From: Marinobacter algicola DG893
GTDB taxonomy: Bacteria > Pseudomonadota > Gammaproteobacteria > Pseudomonadales > Oleiphilaceae
DNA: 64,000 nucleotides
Direction: 5' to 3'
Assembly: GCF_000170835.1 (NCBI RefSeq)
Contig: NZ_ABCP01000017.1
Span: forward strand, 1 to 64,000
Below, one piece after another: positions 10,629 through 20,567 of this stretch. How positions within the stretch are numbered: the first letter of the stretch is position 1; every line of letters starts with the position of its first letter. Below the pieces are notes generated by a model. The model made no database searches. It saw only the letters and a program-made list of their open reading frames with translations, and was not told the DNA's origin. Made by a program: the position numbers and the translations under genes.

Positions 10629-12011
10629 TCATCCCCTGCGCCAGCTGGTGCCTTCGCGACTGTCGTCCAGGATAACGCCTTTATCGGCCAGCTCATCCCT
10701 TATACGGTCCGCTTCGGCGAAATCTTTCTGCTTGCGCGCATCGGCACGGGCCTGGATCATCGCCGCGATGTCGTCAGCACTGAGCTCACCGCCAGTATCG
10801 GCCTGAAAGAAAGCTTCCGGGTCCTGCTGCAACAGCCCCAGAACACCGCCAAGCCTCACAAGCACCGCAGCTTGCTCGTTAGCCTTTTCGTCGCGCCCTT
10901 CCCTACGGTGCAGGTTGATCTCATTAGCGACTGCATGAAGAACCGCCGTGGCTCCTGCAGTGTTGAAGTCGTCATCCATGGCCTCGGCAAAGCGCTGATC
11001 GTGTTCTGTTTCCGCCACGTTCTTGGCGGGCACCAGGCCACGCAGAGCATGGTAGAGACGGGTGAGCGTGCGCCCAGCTTCCGCGAGATTGTCTTCCGAG
11101 TAGTCCACCTGACTGCGGTAATGGCTGGATACAAGGAAGTAACGCACCACCTCCGGCGCATACTTCTCAAAGATCTCACGGATGGTGAAGAAATTGCCCA
11201 GGGACTTGGACATTTTCTCCTTGTTCACCCGAATTGCGCCAGCGTGCATCCAGGTGTTCACAAAGGTATGGCCATTGGCGCATTCGGACTGGGCAATTTC
11301 GTTCTCATGATGCGGGAACAGCAAATCCGGCCCGCCGCCGTGGATATCAAAGGTCTCGCCGAGGCAACGATTGGACATGGCAGAGCATTCGATATGCCAA
11401 CCCGGCCGACCGTCACCCCAAGGTGAAGGCCAACTTACCTCACCCTCTTTAGCGGCCTTCCAAAGCACAAAATCCGCCGGGCTGCGCTTCGCTTCCTGAA
11501 CATCCACCCTTGCGCCAGCCACAAGATCCTCAAGCTTTTTCTTGCTGAGTTTGCCGTAATCGGAGTACGACTCGACGGAAAAGTAGACGTCGCCGTTATC
11601 GGCGGCATAGGCATGACCGCCCGAAACGAGCTTGTGGATCATGGCCACGATGTCATTAATGTAGTCGGTCGCGCACGGCTCTTCGGTAGGCGACAAAACG
11701 CCCAGCTTGGCCTCATCCTCGTGCATGGCCTTGATCATGCGCTGGGTGAGGTCGCTATAAACTTCGCCATTCTCGTCCGCGCGGCGCAGGATCTTGTCGT
11801 CGATGTCGGTGATGTTGCGCACGTAGTGGACATCGTAGCCGCTGTGACGCAGGTACCGCGTGATCACATCAAACGCCACCAACACCCGCGCATGTCCCAG
11901 ATGACAGTAGTCATACACCGTCATGCCACAGACATACATGCGAACCTTTCCTGGCTCTATCGGCTGAAACTCTTCCTTTTGCTGACTAAGGGTGTTGTAG
12001 ATTCTAATCAC
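10629..12011 (-). CDS. cysS: Cysteinyl-tRNA synthetase
   Basis: Class I aminoacyl-tRNA synthetase charging tRNA-Cys. The 460-residue protein shows the zinc/cysteine-binding [16 protein letters not shown]-type region with the HIGH-like HLGH (near residue 36), a [10 protein letters not shown] zinc-binding segment, and KMSKSLGN near residue 267. The start codon is GTG with only a weak ribosome site. It lies 39 bases after glnS on the same strand, so the two synthetases probably form an operon, as in Pseudomonas. Confidence 0.98.
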   Translation of the reverse strand: MIRIYNTLSQQKEEFQPIEPGKVRMYVCGMTVYDYCHLGHARVLVAFDVITRYLRHSGYDVHYVRNITDIDDKILRRADENGEVYSDLTQRMIKAMHEDEAKLGVLSPTEEPCATDYINDIVAMIHKLVSGGHAYAADNGDVYFSVESYSDYGKLSKKKLEDLVAGARVDVQEAKRSPADFVLWKAAKEGEVSWPSPWGDGRPGWHIECSAMSNRCLGETFDIHGGGPDLLFPHHENEIAQSECANGHTFVNTWMHAGAIRVNKEKMSKSLGNFFTIREIFEKYAPEVVRYFLVSSHYRSQVDYSEDNLAEAGRTLTRLYHALRGLVPAKNVAETEHDQRFAEAMDDDFNTAGATAVLHAVANEINLHRREGRDEKANEQAAVLVRLGGVLGLLQQDPEAFFQADTGGELSADDIAAMIQARADARKQKDFAEADRIRDELADKGVILDDSREGTSWRRG

Positions 12012-12050
12012 GCGTCGCTCGTTAAAAATTGAATGAATGTATCACCGAAC

Positions 12051-13727
12051 TTACTTGCCCTTGCCCCAGGAATCCCTGAGGGTCACGGTACGGTTAAACA
12101 CCGGACGGCCTGCTGCCGCAGTCAGTTCCTGATCGCAGAAGAAGTAACCTTCCCGTTCAAACTGATACGGCAGGTCGGTCCCCGGAGAGGCCAGATTTTT
12201 CTCGGCTCGTGCGCCTTTGAGAACCACCAGCGATTCCGGGTTAATGGATTCCACAAAGTCGGTGTCTTTGTCGCTGTCCGGCGACTCTTCGACAAAGAGC
12301 CGGTCATACTGGTTGATGTCAACTTCCACGCTGTCGGCCGCCGATACCCAGTGGATCACGCCGTTGGGCTTGTAGCCCTCCGGATTCACACCGAGTGTGT
12401 TCTGGTCGAATTCGCACTTCAGCTCAACAATTTCACCATTGTCATTGCGAATCACCTCACGGCAAGTCATCACATAGCCGCCACGCAGACGAACCGCCTG
12501 ATCAGGCGCCAACCGTTTCCACTTTCGCGGAGGTTCCTCGGCGAAATCTTCACGGTCGATGAACAGGGTCTGGCTCCAGGTGACTTCACGCTCGCCCATG
12601 TCCGGGTTCTGGGGGTGAAGCGGCAACACCAGGGTTTCGGTCTTGTCTTCCGGGTAATTAGTCAGTGTTACCTTCAGCGGGCGCATTACGCACATGGCGC
12701 GGGGCGCACGGGTATTCAGGTCTTCGCGAATGGCGTGCTCCAGCATGCCCATATCCACGGTGCCGCCGGCCTTGTTGACACCGATCATGTCACAGAAGGT
12801 GCGGATGGACTCCGGGGTATAACCACGGCGGCGCATGCCGGAGATGGTGGGCATGCGTGGATCGTTCCAGCTATCGACAAAGCCTTCGTCCACCAAACGC
12901 TTGAGTTTGCGCTTGCTGGTGATGGTGTAATTGAGATTCAGCCGGGCAAACTCGATCTGCCTTGGCTGGCACGGAGCGGAGATGTTTTCCAGCACCCAAT
13001 CATACAACGGGCGATGATCCTCGAATTCCAGGGTGCACAGGGAGTGCGTAATCCCCTCCATGGCGTCGGAAATCGGGTGGGTGAAGTCGTACATCGGATA
13101 GATGCACCATTTATCGCCAGTCTGGTGATGGTCGGCATAACGAATCCGGTACAAAATCGGGTCCCGCAGATTGATGTTCGGGGAGGCCATATCGATTTTG
13201 GCGCGCAGCACCAGCTCACCGTTCTGATACTTACCGGCGCGCATATCGCGGAACAGCTGAAGGTTTTCTTCCACCGGACGGTCGCGGTAGGGACTGTTCT
13301 GGCCCGGTTCTTTAAGCGTACCCCGGTACTCGGCCATCTGATCGGCAGTCAGCGCGCACACATAGGCTTTGCCTTTTTCAATCAACTCAACGGCAAAGTC
13401 GTAAATGGCGTCAAAATAGTCCGAAGCGTAGCGAACCTCTCCGCTCCATTCACAACCCAGCCAATGAACATCCTGCTTGATGGAGTCAATGTACTCCTGG
13501 GATTCTTTTTCAGGATTAGTATCGTCAAACCGCAACGTGCATTCACCGCCAAAGGTTTCCGCAATGCCGAAATTCAGGCAAATGGATTTGGCGTGGCCGA
13601 TGTGCAGGTAACCGTTCGGCTCGGGTGGAAAACGGGTCACAACCTTACCCGTGTGTTCGCCTTTGGCAACGGCGTCTTCGATCAGGCTCTGGATGAAGTT
13701 ATGGGCTTTCTTGGACTCGGCGCTCAT
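12051..13727 (-). CDS. glnS: Glutaminyl-tRNA synthetase
   Basis: Class I synthetase charging tRNA-Gln directly. At 558 residues it is normal. [13 protein letters not shown] carries the HIGH motif near residue 43, and the KMSKS-equivalent is the ITSKRKL segment near residue 270. The C-terminal anticodon-binding beta-barrels cover about 340-558. Direct Gln-tRNA charging fits a gammaproteobacterium. A -10-like ATTATA lies 38 bases upstream on the shared promoter region with ppiB. Confidence 0.98.
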   Translation of the reverse strand: MSAESKKAHNFIQSLIEDAVAKGEHTGKVVTRFPPEPNGYLHIGHAKSICLNFGIAETFGGECTLRFDDTNPEKESQEYIDSIKQDVHWLGCEWSGEVRYASDYFDAIYDFAVELIEKGKAYVCALTADQMAEYRGTLKEPGQNSPYRDRPVEENLQLFRDMRAGKYQNGELVLRAKIDMASPNINLRDPILYRIRYADHHQTGDKWCIYPMYDFTHPISDAMEGITHSLCTLEFEDHRPLYDWVLENISAPCQPRQIEFARLNLNYTITSKRKLKRLVDEGFVDSWNDPRMPTISGMRRRGYTPESIRTFCDMIGVNKAGGTVDMGMLEHAIREDLNTRAPRAMCVMRPLKVTLTNYPEDKTETLVLPLHPQNPDMGEREVTWSQTLFIDREDFAEEPPRKWKRLAPDQAVRLRGGYVMTCREVIRNDNGEIVELKCEFDQNTLGVNPEGYKPNGVIHWVSAADSVEVDINQYDRLFVEESPDSDKDTDFVESINPESLVVLKGARAEKNLASPGTDLPYQFEREGYFFCDQELTAAAGRPVFNRTVTLRDSWGKGK

Positions 13728-13764
13728 ACAATCTCAATCGTAGGGTGTGTATCTGAAACCGCGT

Positions 13765-13770
13765 ATTATA
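13765..13770 (-). promoter_or_regulatory. Candidate -10 box of the glnS-cysS operon
   Basis: The minus strand reads TATAAT, 38 bases upstream of the glnS ATG. No good -35 box is found at 16-18 bases, so only the -10 match supports this site. Confidence 0.35.
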
Positions 13771-13865
13771 CTCACAAATCATTGCCTAACTCATGCACGC
13801 GTACAAACTCTTCAGTACAATAACTGCCACGTTGCTTTTAATACCTACTTGAACAGGAAACCCTG

Positions 13866-14375
13866 ATGATTCTGCTGAAAACCTCCCACGGTGACATCAC
13901 ACTGGAACTGGATTACGACAAGGCCCCCGAGACCGCCAAAAACTTTGAGCAATATGTTCGCGACGGATTCTATGATGGGCTGATCTTTCACCGTGTGATC
14001 AGCAACTTCATGATTCAGGGTGGCGGCTTTGAACCCGGCATGACCCCTCGAAAGACCCGCGAGCCCATTCAGAACGAAGCCAACAATGGCCTCAGCAATA
14101 TGCAGGGCACCGTTGCCATGGCCCGCACCATGGACCCACACTCCGCCACCGCGCAGTTCTTCATTAACGTCGAGAACAACGGCTTTCTCGATCACACCGC
14201 GGAGAATGCCGAAGGCTGGGGCTACTGCGTCTTCGGCAAGGTTGTGGATGGTATGGAAACGGTAAACGCCATTCGCGCGATACGTACCACCATGCGTGCT
14301 GGGCATCAGGATGTGCCCGCTGAAGACGTGGTGATCGAAAAAGCCGAAATTACAGAGGATGGAGGCGCGGCGTGA
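13866..14375 (+). CDS. ppiB: Cytoplasmic cyclophilin-type peptidyl-prolyl cis-trans isomerase B
   Basis: Catalyses proline isomerisation in folding proteins. The 169-residue protein has no signal peptide, so the cytoplasmic PpiB form fits better than the periplasmic PpiA. Cyclophilin core motifs include FHRVISNFMIQGG (with the catalytic Arg), GTVAMAR and FFIN. AGGAAACCCTG precedes the ATG. Its stop overlaps the lpxH GTG start by four bases, so the two genes are translationally coupled. It diverges from glnS. Confidence 0.96.
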   Translation: MILLKTSHGDITLELDYDKAPETAKNFEQYVRDGFYDGLIFHRVISNFMIQGGGFEPGMTPRKTREPIQNEANNGLSNMQGTVAMARTMDPHSATAQFFINVENNGFLDHTAENAEGWGYCVFGKVVDGMETVNAIRAIRTTMRAGHQDVPAEDVVIEKAEITEDGGAA

Positions 14376-15097
14376 CCACGCTGTTCATCTCAGATTTACA
14401 CCTGGAAGAGTCCCGCCCGGACATCACCAATGCGTTTTTGGGGTTTCTTGAAGAGAAGGCCCGCGGTGTGGAGCAGCTCTACATTCTCGGCGACTTTTTC
14501 GAGGCCTGGATTGGCGATGACGAGCGAACGCCCTTGCAGGAACGGATTGCGACAGCACTGCACGCGGTCAGCGACTCGGGCACCAGGTTGTTCCTGATGC
14601 ACGGAAACCGGGACTTTCTGATCGGCGAGGAGTACTGCAATCGAATTGGCGCCACTCTACTGGATGACCCAACGGTGGTGGACCTTTACGGCACGCCCAC
14701 CCTGCTGATGCACGGTGACAGCCTGTGTACCGCGGATGTGGAGTATCAGAAATTCCGCGCCAACATGCGCAACCCGCAATGGCAGCAGATGATTCTCCAA
14801 CGCCCCCTGGCCGAGCGTCAGCAGATGGCCCGTCAGTTACGGGAAATCAGCATGGCCAAGAACCAGGGCAAGGAAGAGTTCATCATGGACGTCACCAAAG
14901 ATGAGGTGGTGAAGGAAATGGAAGCGCACGGGGTGCAACGGCTGATTCACGGCCACACCCACCGCCCGGCGATTCACGAACTGGAGGCAGGCGGTAAACC
15001 GGCAAAGCGGATTGTGCTGGGAGATTGGGACGAAAACGTCTGGTGGCTGGTGGTGGAACCGGACAAGGAACCGGTTCTTACCAAACAACCGCTGTAA
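14372..15097 (+). CDS. lpxH: UDP-2,3-diacylglucosamine pyrophosphatase
   Basis: Hydrolyses UDP-2,3-diacylglucosamine to lipid X and UMP in lipid A synthesis, at the inner face of the inner membrane. The 241-residue protein carries the calcineurin-type metal motifs: DLHL at residues 8-11, GDFFEAWIGDD, GNRD, HGD and the C-terminal GHTHRP. The start is GTG with a GGAGG ribosome site inside the end of ppiB, overlapping its stop. Its presence confirms an LPS-bearing Gram-negative cell. Confidence 0.97.
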   Translation: MTTLFISDLHLEESRPDITNAFLGFLEEKARGVEQLYILGDFFEAWIGDDERTPLQERIATALHAVSDSGTRLFLMHGNRDFLIGEEYCNRIGATLLDDPTVVDLYGTPTLLMHGDSLCTADVEYQKFRANMRNPQWQQMILQRPLAERQQMARQLREISMAKNQGKEEFIMDVTKDEVVKEMEAHGVQRLIHGHTHRPAIHELEAGGKPAKRIVLGDWDENVWWLVVEPDKEPVLTKQPL

Positions 15098-15125
15098 AAA
15101 GAGCCGGGCATCGCCCGGCTCTTTT
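15096..15125. terminator. Bidirectional terminator between lpxH and aapP
   Basis: GAGCCGGGC and GCCCGGCTC form a 9-bp stem with a 3-base loop, flanked by A5 and T4. It lies between the convergent stops of lpxH (15097) and aapP (15129). Confidence 0.92.
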
Positions 15126-15128
15126 CGT

Positions 15129-15935
15129 TCAGTGCTGCAGGATCTGCTTCAGGAACTTCTGGGTTCTGGGCTCCTGCGGGTTGGTGAAGAAATCGTGGGG
15201 CGGCGCCTCTTCAACAATTTCACCGCCATCCATGAAAATCACCCGGTCGGCCACCGTCTTGGCGAAGCCCATTTCATGGGTAACGCACAACATGGTCATG
15301 CCGCTGCCGGCCAACTCAATCATGACGTCCAGCACTTCCTTGATCATCTCCGGGTCCAGCGCCGATGTCGGCTCGTCAAACAGCATGATTTTCGGTTTCA
15401 TGCACAGCGCCCGGGCAATCGCGACCCGCTGTTGCTGGCCACCGGAAAGCTGGCCTGGAAACTTATTGGCCTGGTCCGGAATTTTCACTCGTTCCAGGTA
15501 TTCCATCGCCGTAGCCTCGGCTTCCTTACGGGGCGTTTTCCGCACCCAGATCGGCGACAGGCAGCAGTTCTCAAGCACCGTCAGATGCGGGAACAGGTTG
15601 AAATGCTGAAACACCATACCAACCTCACGTCGCACGCTGTCGATCTGACGTACGTCGTCCGTCAGCTCCACGTCGTCGACAATGATTTTGCCTTGCTGGT
15701 GTTCCTCTAACCGGTTGATACAACGAATAAACGTGGATTTGCCCGAACCGGAGGGGCCACATATAACAATGCGCTCGCCATGGCGAACTGTCAGGTTAAG
15801 GTCCTTCAGCACGTGGAAATCGCCGTACCACTTGTGCATGCCCTCCACCCGAATAATGTCAGACTTGCCCACGTCTGTGGACGGTGACGACTGTGTTTCA
15901 GGAGTTTGCGTTTGTTCTGTCATTGGTTTACCCAT
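15129..15935 (-). CDS. aapP: Amino-acid ABC transporter ATP-binding protein
   Basis: ATPase of a polar amino-acid uptake system. The 268-residue protein contains Walker [10 protein letters not shown], the Q loop [10 protein letters not shown], signature LSGGQQQR, Walker B IMLFDEP and the H-switch VTHEM. An N-terminal tail rich in Thr, Ser and Gln precedes the domain. The start is either the ATG at 15935, which overlaps the aapM stop, or the ATG at 15923; neither has a strong ribosome site. It is the last gene of the aapJQMP operon. The nearest alternative is a GlnQ/GltL-type ATPase, but the operon architecture points to the general L-amino-acid (Aap) type. Confidence 0.93.
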   Translation of the reverse strand: MGKPMTEQTQTPETQSSPSTDVGKSDIIRVEGMHKWYGDFHVLKDLNLTVRHGERIVICGPSGSGKSTFIRCINRLEEHQQGKIIVDDVELTDDVRQIDSVRREVGMVFQHFNLFPHLTVLENCCLSPIWVRKTPRKEAEATAMEYLERVKIPDQANKFPGQLSGGQQQRVAIARALCMKPKIMLFDEPTSALDPEMIKEVLDVMIELAGSGMTMLCVTHEMGFAKTVADRVIFMDGGEIVEEAPPHDFFTNPQEPRTQKFLKQILQH

Positions 15936-17023
15936 CAGGTTCTGTGACCGGTATCGAGTTTGCGCTCAAGGTTCTGGCTGTATCGGGAGATGCCGAAGCA
16001 AAACACCCAGAAACAGAACGCCACAAAGACATACCCCTCCACGGCCACGTTCTGCCAGGCGGGGTCCGTAACCGTCGATTGAACGGTGCCGAGAATATCG
16101 AACAGCCCGATAATCAGCACCAGCGTTGTGTCCTTGAACAACGAGATAAACGTGTTAACGATGCCGGGAATAACGAGCTTGAGCGCTTGAGGCAGGATGA
16201 TCAGCCCCATTTTCTTCCAGTACCCAAGGCCCAGGGCACTGGCGGCTTCGTACTGCCCACGGGGGATGGCCTGCAGGCCGCCACGAATGACTTCCGCCAT
16301 ATATGCGGACTGCCAGAGCGTGATGCCGATGAGCGCACGCGCTAGTTTCTCGAAGTTCATGCCTTCCGGGAGGAACAACGGCAGCATCACCGAGGCCATG
16401 AACAGTACCGTGATTAACGGGACTGCTCGCCACACTTCGATGAAAACCACACAAAGCCCACGAATGATCGGCATCTCGGAGCGCCGCCCCAGTGCCAGCA
16501 AGGTCCCGATCGGCAACGAGGCAATGATGCCGATGTACGCCAGAATCAGCGTCAGCATCAGCCCACCCCACTTCGAGCTCTGAACCTCCTCCAGGCCAAA
16601 TAGGCCACCCGGAATCAGGAAATAGCCGACAATCGGCAGCCCTGTCAGTCCGAACAACCCCAGCCACTTACGGCCAGGAAAGCGTTCAATGAACTGAGGC
16701 GCGAAAGACAGTGCCAGCAGGCCGAACATAATGTCCACGCGCCACTGGAACTCCTCGGGATAAAACCCGTAGATAAAGAAATTAAGCCGCTGATTGATAA
16801 ACAGCCAGCAGGCCCCCGCTCCGGTGCAGTCACTCGGGTCACTGCCCTGGAAGTTCGCATCCAGCAACACCCAATTAAGCAAGGGACCCACACTGGTCAC
16901 GATCAGGTAGCCCACCAAGAGCGTCAGAATCGTGTTGTGCCAGCTTGAAAACAGGTTTTCCCGCGCCCACCGGACCGGATCAATGCGCTTTTTTGGCGCT
17001 TTCATGGTTGACTCAGCCATCAT
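15935..17023 (-). CDS. aapM: General L-amino-acid ABC transporter permease AapM
   Basis: Inner-membrane permease of the amino-acid uptake system. The 362 residues are longer than GlnP-type permeases (about 220), as usual for AapM: an N-terminal cytoplasmic part and one TM, a large insert, then the permease core. The EAA loop for ATPase contact reads [17 protein letters not shown] followed by LPQALK. It overlaps aapQ by four bases and aapP by one, so all three are co-translated. AAGGAG inside the end of aapQ serves as ribosome site. Confidence 0.93.
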   Translation of the reverse strand: MMAESTMKAPKKRIDPVRWARENLFSSWHNTILTLLVGYLIVTSVGPLLNWVLLDANFQGSDPSDCTGAGACWLFINQRLNFFIYGFYPEEFQWRVDIMFGLLALSFAPQFIERFPGRKWLGLFGLTGLPIVGYFLIPGGLFGLEEVQSSKWGGLMLTLILAYIGIIASLPIGTLLALGRRSEMPIIRGLCVVFIEVWRAVPLITVLFMASVMLPLFLPEGMNFEKLARALIGITLWQSAYMAEVIRGGLQAIPRGQYEAASALGLGYWKKMGLIILPQALKLVIPGIVNTFISLFKDTTLVLIIGLFDILGTVQSTVTDPAWQNVAVEGYVFVAFCFWVFCFGISRYSQNLERKLDTGHRT

Positions 17024-18207
17024 CGCTCCTTAATCGCTACAGCCCGGTTATAGATATTCATAAACAGGGAGATCAACAGGCTGATGGTGAGATAAACGGC
17101 CATGGTAATGGCCACAACTTCCACGGCCTGGCCGGTCTGGTTCAGCGTAGTTCCCATGAACACCGCAACCAGATCGGGATAACCGATGGCCGTAGCGAGC
17201 GAGGAGTTCTTCACCAGGTTGAGATATTGGCTCGTCAACGGCGGGATAATCACCCGCATCGCCTGGGGAATCACCACCAGTCTGAGCGTAAGGCCATTCG
17301 GAAGGCCCAGTGCCTTCGACGCCTCAGTCTGCCCCTTACTGACCGAAAGAATGCCGGACCGCACGATTTCCGCGATGAAGCTGGCGGTGTACAGGGACAA
17401 GGCAATCCATAGAGCGGCCAGTTCCGGAATGATGGAAATGCCACCACCGAAATTGAAGCCCTTCAACGCTGGCAAATCCCATTCCAGAGGCTGACCGGCG
17501 AGGAAGTACGACATTATCGGAACCAGAAACAGAATTCCCACGCCCACCTTGAAGGTCGGGAAAATCGCTCCGGTCGCCAGTTGGCGCCTCTTGGCCCATA
17601 TGCGAATGCCGATGACGGCTGCAATGGCCGCGAGAATGCCTCCCCACACCAGGCCAAAGCCATCCTGAGTCACCGGCTCCGGCACATACAGGCCACGATT
17701 GTTGAGGAAAAAGGCGCCGCCGACGTCCACGCTTTGTCGCGGTGAAGGCAGGCTACTGAGCACCGCAAAGTACCAGAAGAAAATCTGCAGCAGCAGGGGG
17801 ATGTTGCGGATCACTTCGATATACGCCAGAGAGACTTTGGCAACCAGCCAGTTACTTGAAAGCCTGGCGACACCGATGATGAAACCGAGGATAGTGGCGG
17901 TCACCACACCCATTGCCGATACCAGAAGGGTATTGGTCAGGCCGACCCAAAAAGTTCGACCGTACGACATGGTGGCGTCGTAGGGGACCAGGCTCATGAT
18001 GATGCCGAACCCGGCTGATTCATCAAGGAACCCGAAACCGGTGCTTATGCCACGGCTCTCCATATTGGAAAGCGTATTGTCGATAAGAACCCAGCCACCC
18101 CAGAAGACAAGGGCAATGGCTACTACCTGGAAAAAAATAGCGCGAACCCGCGGGTCGTACCAGGGCTTTGGCCCCGCAGGTTTGGAATCAAAGGTTTGTT
18201 TTTTCAT
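17020..18207 (-). CDS. aapQ: General L-amino-acid ABC transporter permease AapQ
   Basis: Second permease of the heterodimeric amino-acid channel. The 395-residue protein has an N-terminal TM around 28-48, a core permease domain with multiple TMs, and the EAA-like loop QTEASKALGLPNGLT followed by IPQAMR. The size and the insert between TMs fit AapQ rather than short His/Gln permeases. It is preceded by aapJ with a 93-base gap that contains a strong hairpin, and overlaps aapM by four bases. Confidence 0.93.
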   Translation of the reverse strand: MKKQTFDSKPAGPKPWYDPRVRAIFFQVVAIALVFWGGWVLIDNTLSNMESRGISTGFGFLDESAGFGIIMSLVPYDATMSYGRTFWVGLTNTLLVSAMGVVTATILGFIIGVARLSSNWLVAKVSLAYIEVIRNIPLLLQIFFWYFAVLSSLPSPRQSVDVGGAFFLNNRGLYVPEPVTQDGFGLVWGGILAAIAAVIGIRIWAKRRQLATGAIFPTFKVGVGILFLVPIMSYFLAGQPLEWDLPALKGFNFGGGISIIPELAALWIALSLYTASFIAEIVRSGILSVSKGQTEASKALGLPNGLTLRLVVIPQAMRVIIPPLTSQYLNLVKNSSLATAIGYPDLVAVFMGTTLNQTGQAVEVVAITMAVYLTISLLISLFMNIYNRAVAIKER

Positions 18208-18253
18208 GCATGTTCCCGGAAAGCTAGCCCGCGACGAAACGAATCACAGATGT

Positions 18254-18286
18254 CAGTGGGCGGCTCTACGAGGAGCGCGCCCACTG
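18254..18286 (-). promoter_or_regulatory. Intercistronic stem-loop between aapJ and aapQ
   Basis: CAGTGGGCG (18254-18262) pairs with CGCCCACTG (18278-18286), with an inner GCTC/GAGC stem and a single bulge. It lies 15 bases after the aapJ stop and lacks a T-run. Such hairpins after binding-protein genes usually protect the upstream message and leave the binding protein in excess over the permeases. That role is inferred here. Confidence 0.75.
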
Positions 18287-18300
18287 GGTGCTTTCAGGTA

Positions 18301-19326
18301 TTAACGTACCGGAGGCGCGTACATAACACCGCCTTCGGTCCACAGGGCGTTGATTCCCCGCTCCAGACCAAGCGGAGTGTCCGGGCCTACGTTACGATCG
18401 TACATCTCGCCGTAGTTACCGACCTGTTTGATGGCCTTGGCACCAAAATCAGCCGGCAGGCCGAGCTTGGCCCCCATATCACCGTCGGTGCCCAGCAGAC
18501 GCTGGATGTTCGGGTTGTCGGACTTCAGCATGTCATCAACGTTGGCGCTGGTAACGCCCAGCTCTTCAGCGTTGATTTGTACAGACAACACCCACTTCAC
18601 GATGTTGAACCACTGGTCATCGCCCTGGCGCACGACCGGTCCAAGCGGCTCCTTGGAGATGGTGTTGGGAAGGATCTTGGCGGAATCGGGATCGGACAGT
18701 TTGGAGCGAAGTGCCGCAAGCTGTGAACGGTCTGAAGTCAGCACGTCACAACGACCGGACGCAAAGCCCTGAACCGTCTGTTCAGAGGTGTCAAATACAA
18801 TCGGCTTGTATTCCATGCCCTTGGCGCGGAAGTAGTCCGACAGGTTGAGCTCCGTGGTTGTACCGGCCTGGATACAGACAGTTGCACCGTCCAGCTGGGT
18901 GGCATCGTCCACACCAATACCCTTGTTCACCAGGAAGCCCTGGCCGTCGTAGTAGTTAACACCGGCGAAGTTGAGACCCAGCGATGCATCCCGGGTAAGG
19001 GTCCACGTGGTATTACGGGACAGCATGTCTATTTCACCCGACTGGAGTGCGGTGAAACGCTCTTTGGCAGTCAAAGGGGTGAACTCGACCGCCTTGGCAT
19101 CCCCGAAAATCGCAGCGGCTACGGCACGACAGGTGTCAACGTCTATACCAGTCCAGTTGCCTTTGTCGTCCGGCTGTGAAAACCCCGGAAGACCACTTGT
19201 TACACCACACTGCAAATGCCCTTTTTCTTTGACGCTTTCGAGCGTCGTAGCCGCACTGGCAACCGAAGCGGTAAAAACTCCACACAGCATGGCTGCGCCG
19301 ACGGCAATCGACTTGGCGTTCTTCAT
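18301..19326 (-). CDS. aapJ: General L-amino-acid-binding periplasmic protein AapJ
   Basis: Periplasmic solute-binding protein delivering L-amino acids to AapQM. About 341 residues, starting with a signal peptide (MKNAKSIAVGAAMLCGVFTA, cleavage likely after ASVASA), then a family 3 binding fold with the GVTSGLPGFS ligand-site segment. I place the start at 19326 because GGAG sits eight bases upstream; the ATG six bases earlier is too close to it. Upstream are a TATAAA -10-like box and a palindrome. Confidence 0.95.
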   Translation of the reverse strand: MKNAKSIAVGAAMLCGVFTASVASAATTLESVKEKGHLQCGVTSGLPGFSQPDDKGNWTGIDVDTCRAVAAAIFGDAKAVEFTPLTAKERFTALQSGEIDMLSRNTTWTLTRDASLGLNFAGVNYYDGQGFLVNKGIGVDDATQLDGATVCIQAGTTTELNLSDYFRAKGMEYKPIVFDTSEQTVQGFASGRCDVLTSDRSQLAALRSKLSDPDSAKILPNTISKEPLGPVVRQGDDQWFNIVKWVLSVQINAEELGVTSANVDDMLKSDNPNIQRLLGTDGDMGAKLGLPADFGAKAIKQVGNYGEMYDRNVGPDTPLGLERGINALWTEGGVMYAPPVR

Positions 19327-19405
19327 TATCATATCTCCAAAATTCCGTTGGTTAGAGGTGCACTGAATATGAGCAATTTACGAGCCAGATATACCAACGT
19401 GTTGA

Positions 19406-19431
19406 TTTATAGTATTTGTTTTATCAAACAA
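19406..19431 (-). promoter_or_regulatory. Candidate aapJ promoter and operator palindrome
   Basis: On the minus strand a TATAAA -10-like hexamer (19406-19411) has immediately upstream the perfect palindrome TTGTTT-4-AAACAA (19416-19431). The palindrome would cover the -35/-10 spacer, a place where a repressor or activator could act. No consensus -35 is visible. Confidence 0.4.
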
Positions 19432-19607
19432 GTAGCCTCGAATACTGCCTTCAACCTCTACGGGCCACAACTTTGTGCAGCGAGTGCCTCACATCAGCAC
19501 GCGCTGACAGACCCAAGGGCAGGCAATTTCTCAACCACTTCCCTATAAAGTAGAAGGCGTTCGCGAATTGGACCAGTTTTCACGATTTATTTTGGTGCGA
19601 CAAAAGT

Positions 19608-20468
19608 CTAATTTGGCTCCCGATAACTTTCCAAACGCCGGAGCCATCCCTTTAGCCAGCGCTCCCGCTCGATCGGCGCATCGGCATTCTCGGCCCGCCG
19701 GGTCAATACCTCAGCGGCTGCGCTTCGGAATCGGTCAAGGATGGGCCGATCATCACCTTTCATGGCAAGAAGGACCTGTAACAGGCCCCAACCTTCACCG
19801 TTGTATTGTTCTGTGGCGGACAACCCCTCCCCCTTGAAGTTCACGTAGTCAATGACGGCGTAAACCCCGCCGGACGTGCTGACCAGCTCGTCAAGATGGC
19901 GCTTTACACGTGGTTGTTGAGCGTCAGGAGCTGCCTGTATAACACGTAACAGGGAGCTTCTGGCCCGCTGGACAATAAAGCCGGCCTGGAGGTCCCGGGT
20001 TGCCAGCAGAAACTCCCTCAGTTCGGCAACACGGGAGGAGTCCGCCACCTCGAGAAAAGCGGCTCTGTCAGGCCATGGCGCGTCAAATGGCTCTAACTGC
20101 GCAAGCCAATGGGGCAATGGTGCGTCACGCTTCTCCATGTACCGAATCAACGCGGGAAAGCTTTCTACGAAGCGCCCCTCCACTGCCGACGGATACCAGA
20201 TAAAATGCCCGATACCGAGCGACGGAAAGGCCTCACCTTCGTTCCAGTGCACAAGGCAGACTTTCTTCGCAGAACATTCATTTCGAAAAATCTGCTGCCC
20301 TACCCAGTCGAGTTCAGCCTTACTTAGCGCAATCTCAGGTACGCTTATGTCCTGCACGCTTTTCGATTCAGCCCCCGCCGGCGTGGGATCCATTTCATCG
20401 GAGCACCCTGCCAGGGTAAAAATGATCAGCCATCCGATTACCAGTGATTCATAAACGTTCCGCGACAT
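19608..20468 (-). CDS. Uncharacterised lipoprotein with a lysozyme-like motif
   Basis: I do not recognise a characterised family. From the ATG at 20468 the 286-residue protein has a lipoprotein signal with lipobox LAGC (Cys22), so it should be anchored to a membrane facing the periplasm; Ser23-Asp24 after the Cys might favour inner-membrane retention. Around residues 65-92 are two cysteines and a NEGE...SLGIGHFIWYP stretch, faintly like the Glu and G-x-GH core of lysozyme-type glycosidases, and around 223-234 NGEGWGLLQVL recalls the GLMQ region of transglycosylases. The rest is helical and charged. A peptidoglycan role is speculation. It diverges from the LtaS-like gene across 99 bases. The upstream extension to 20666 would overlap that gene and is unlikely. 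Confidence 0.75.
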   Translation of the reverse strand: MSRNVYESLVIGWLIIFTLAGCSDEMDPTPAGAESKSVQDISVPEIALSKAELDWVGQQIFRNECSAKKVCLVHWNEGEAFPSLGIGHFIWYPSAVEGRFVESFPALIRYMEKRDAPLPHWLAQLEPFDAPWPDRAAFLEVADSSRVAELREFLLATRDLQAGFIVQRARSSLLRVIQAAPDAQQPRVKRHLDELVSTSGGVYAVIDYVNFKGEGLSATEQYNGEGWGLLQVLLAMKGDDRPILDRFRSAAAEVLTRRAENADAPIERERWLKGWLRRLESYREPN

Positions 20469-20567
20469 TGCCAGCCTCCAGCCGGTGGCGATAACCTGTT
20501 TGTTTGGCGCCCGGCCTTTCACGCCAATTCTGACGATCTCAATCGCCGCTCGATACCGGACCACACT

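Noticed and set aside
12033-13823. A 596-codon open frame opposite glnS
   Set aside because: Antisense to a well-supported glnS with intact motifs; the product has no recognisable domain.
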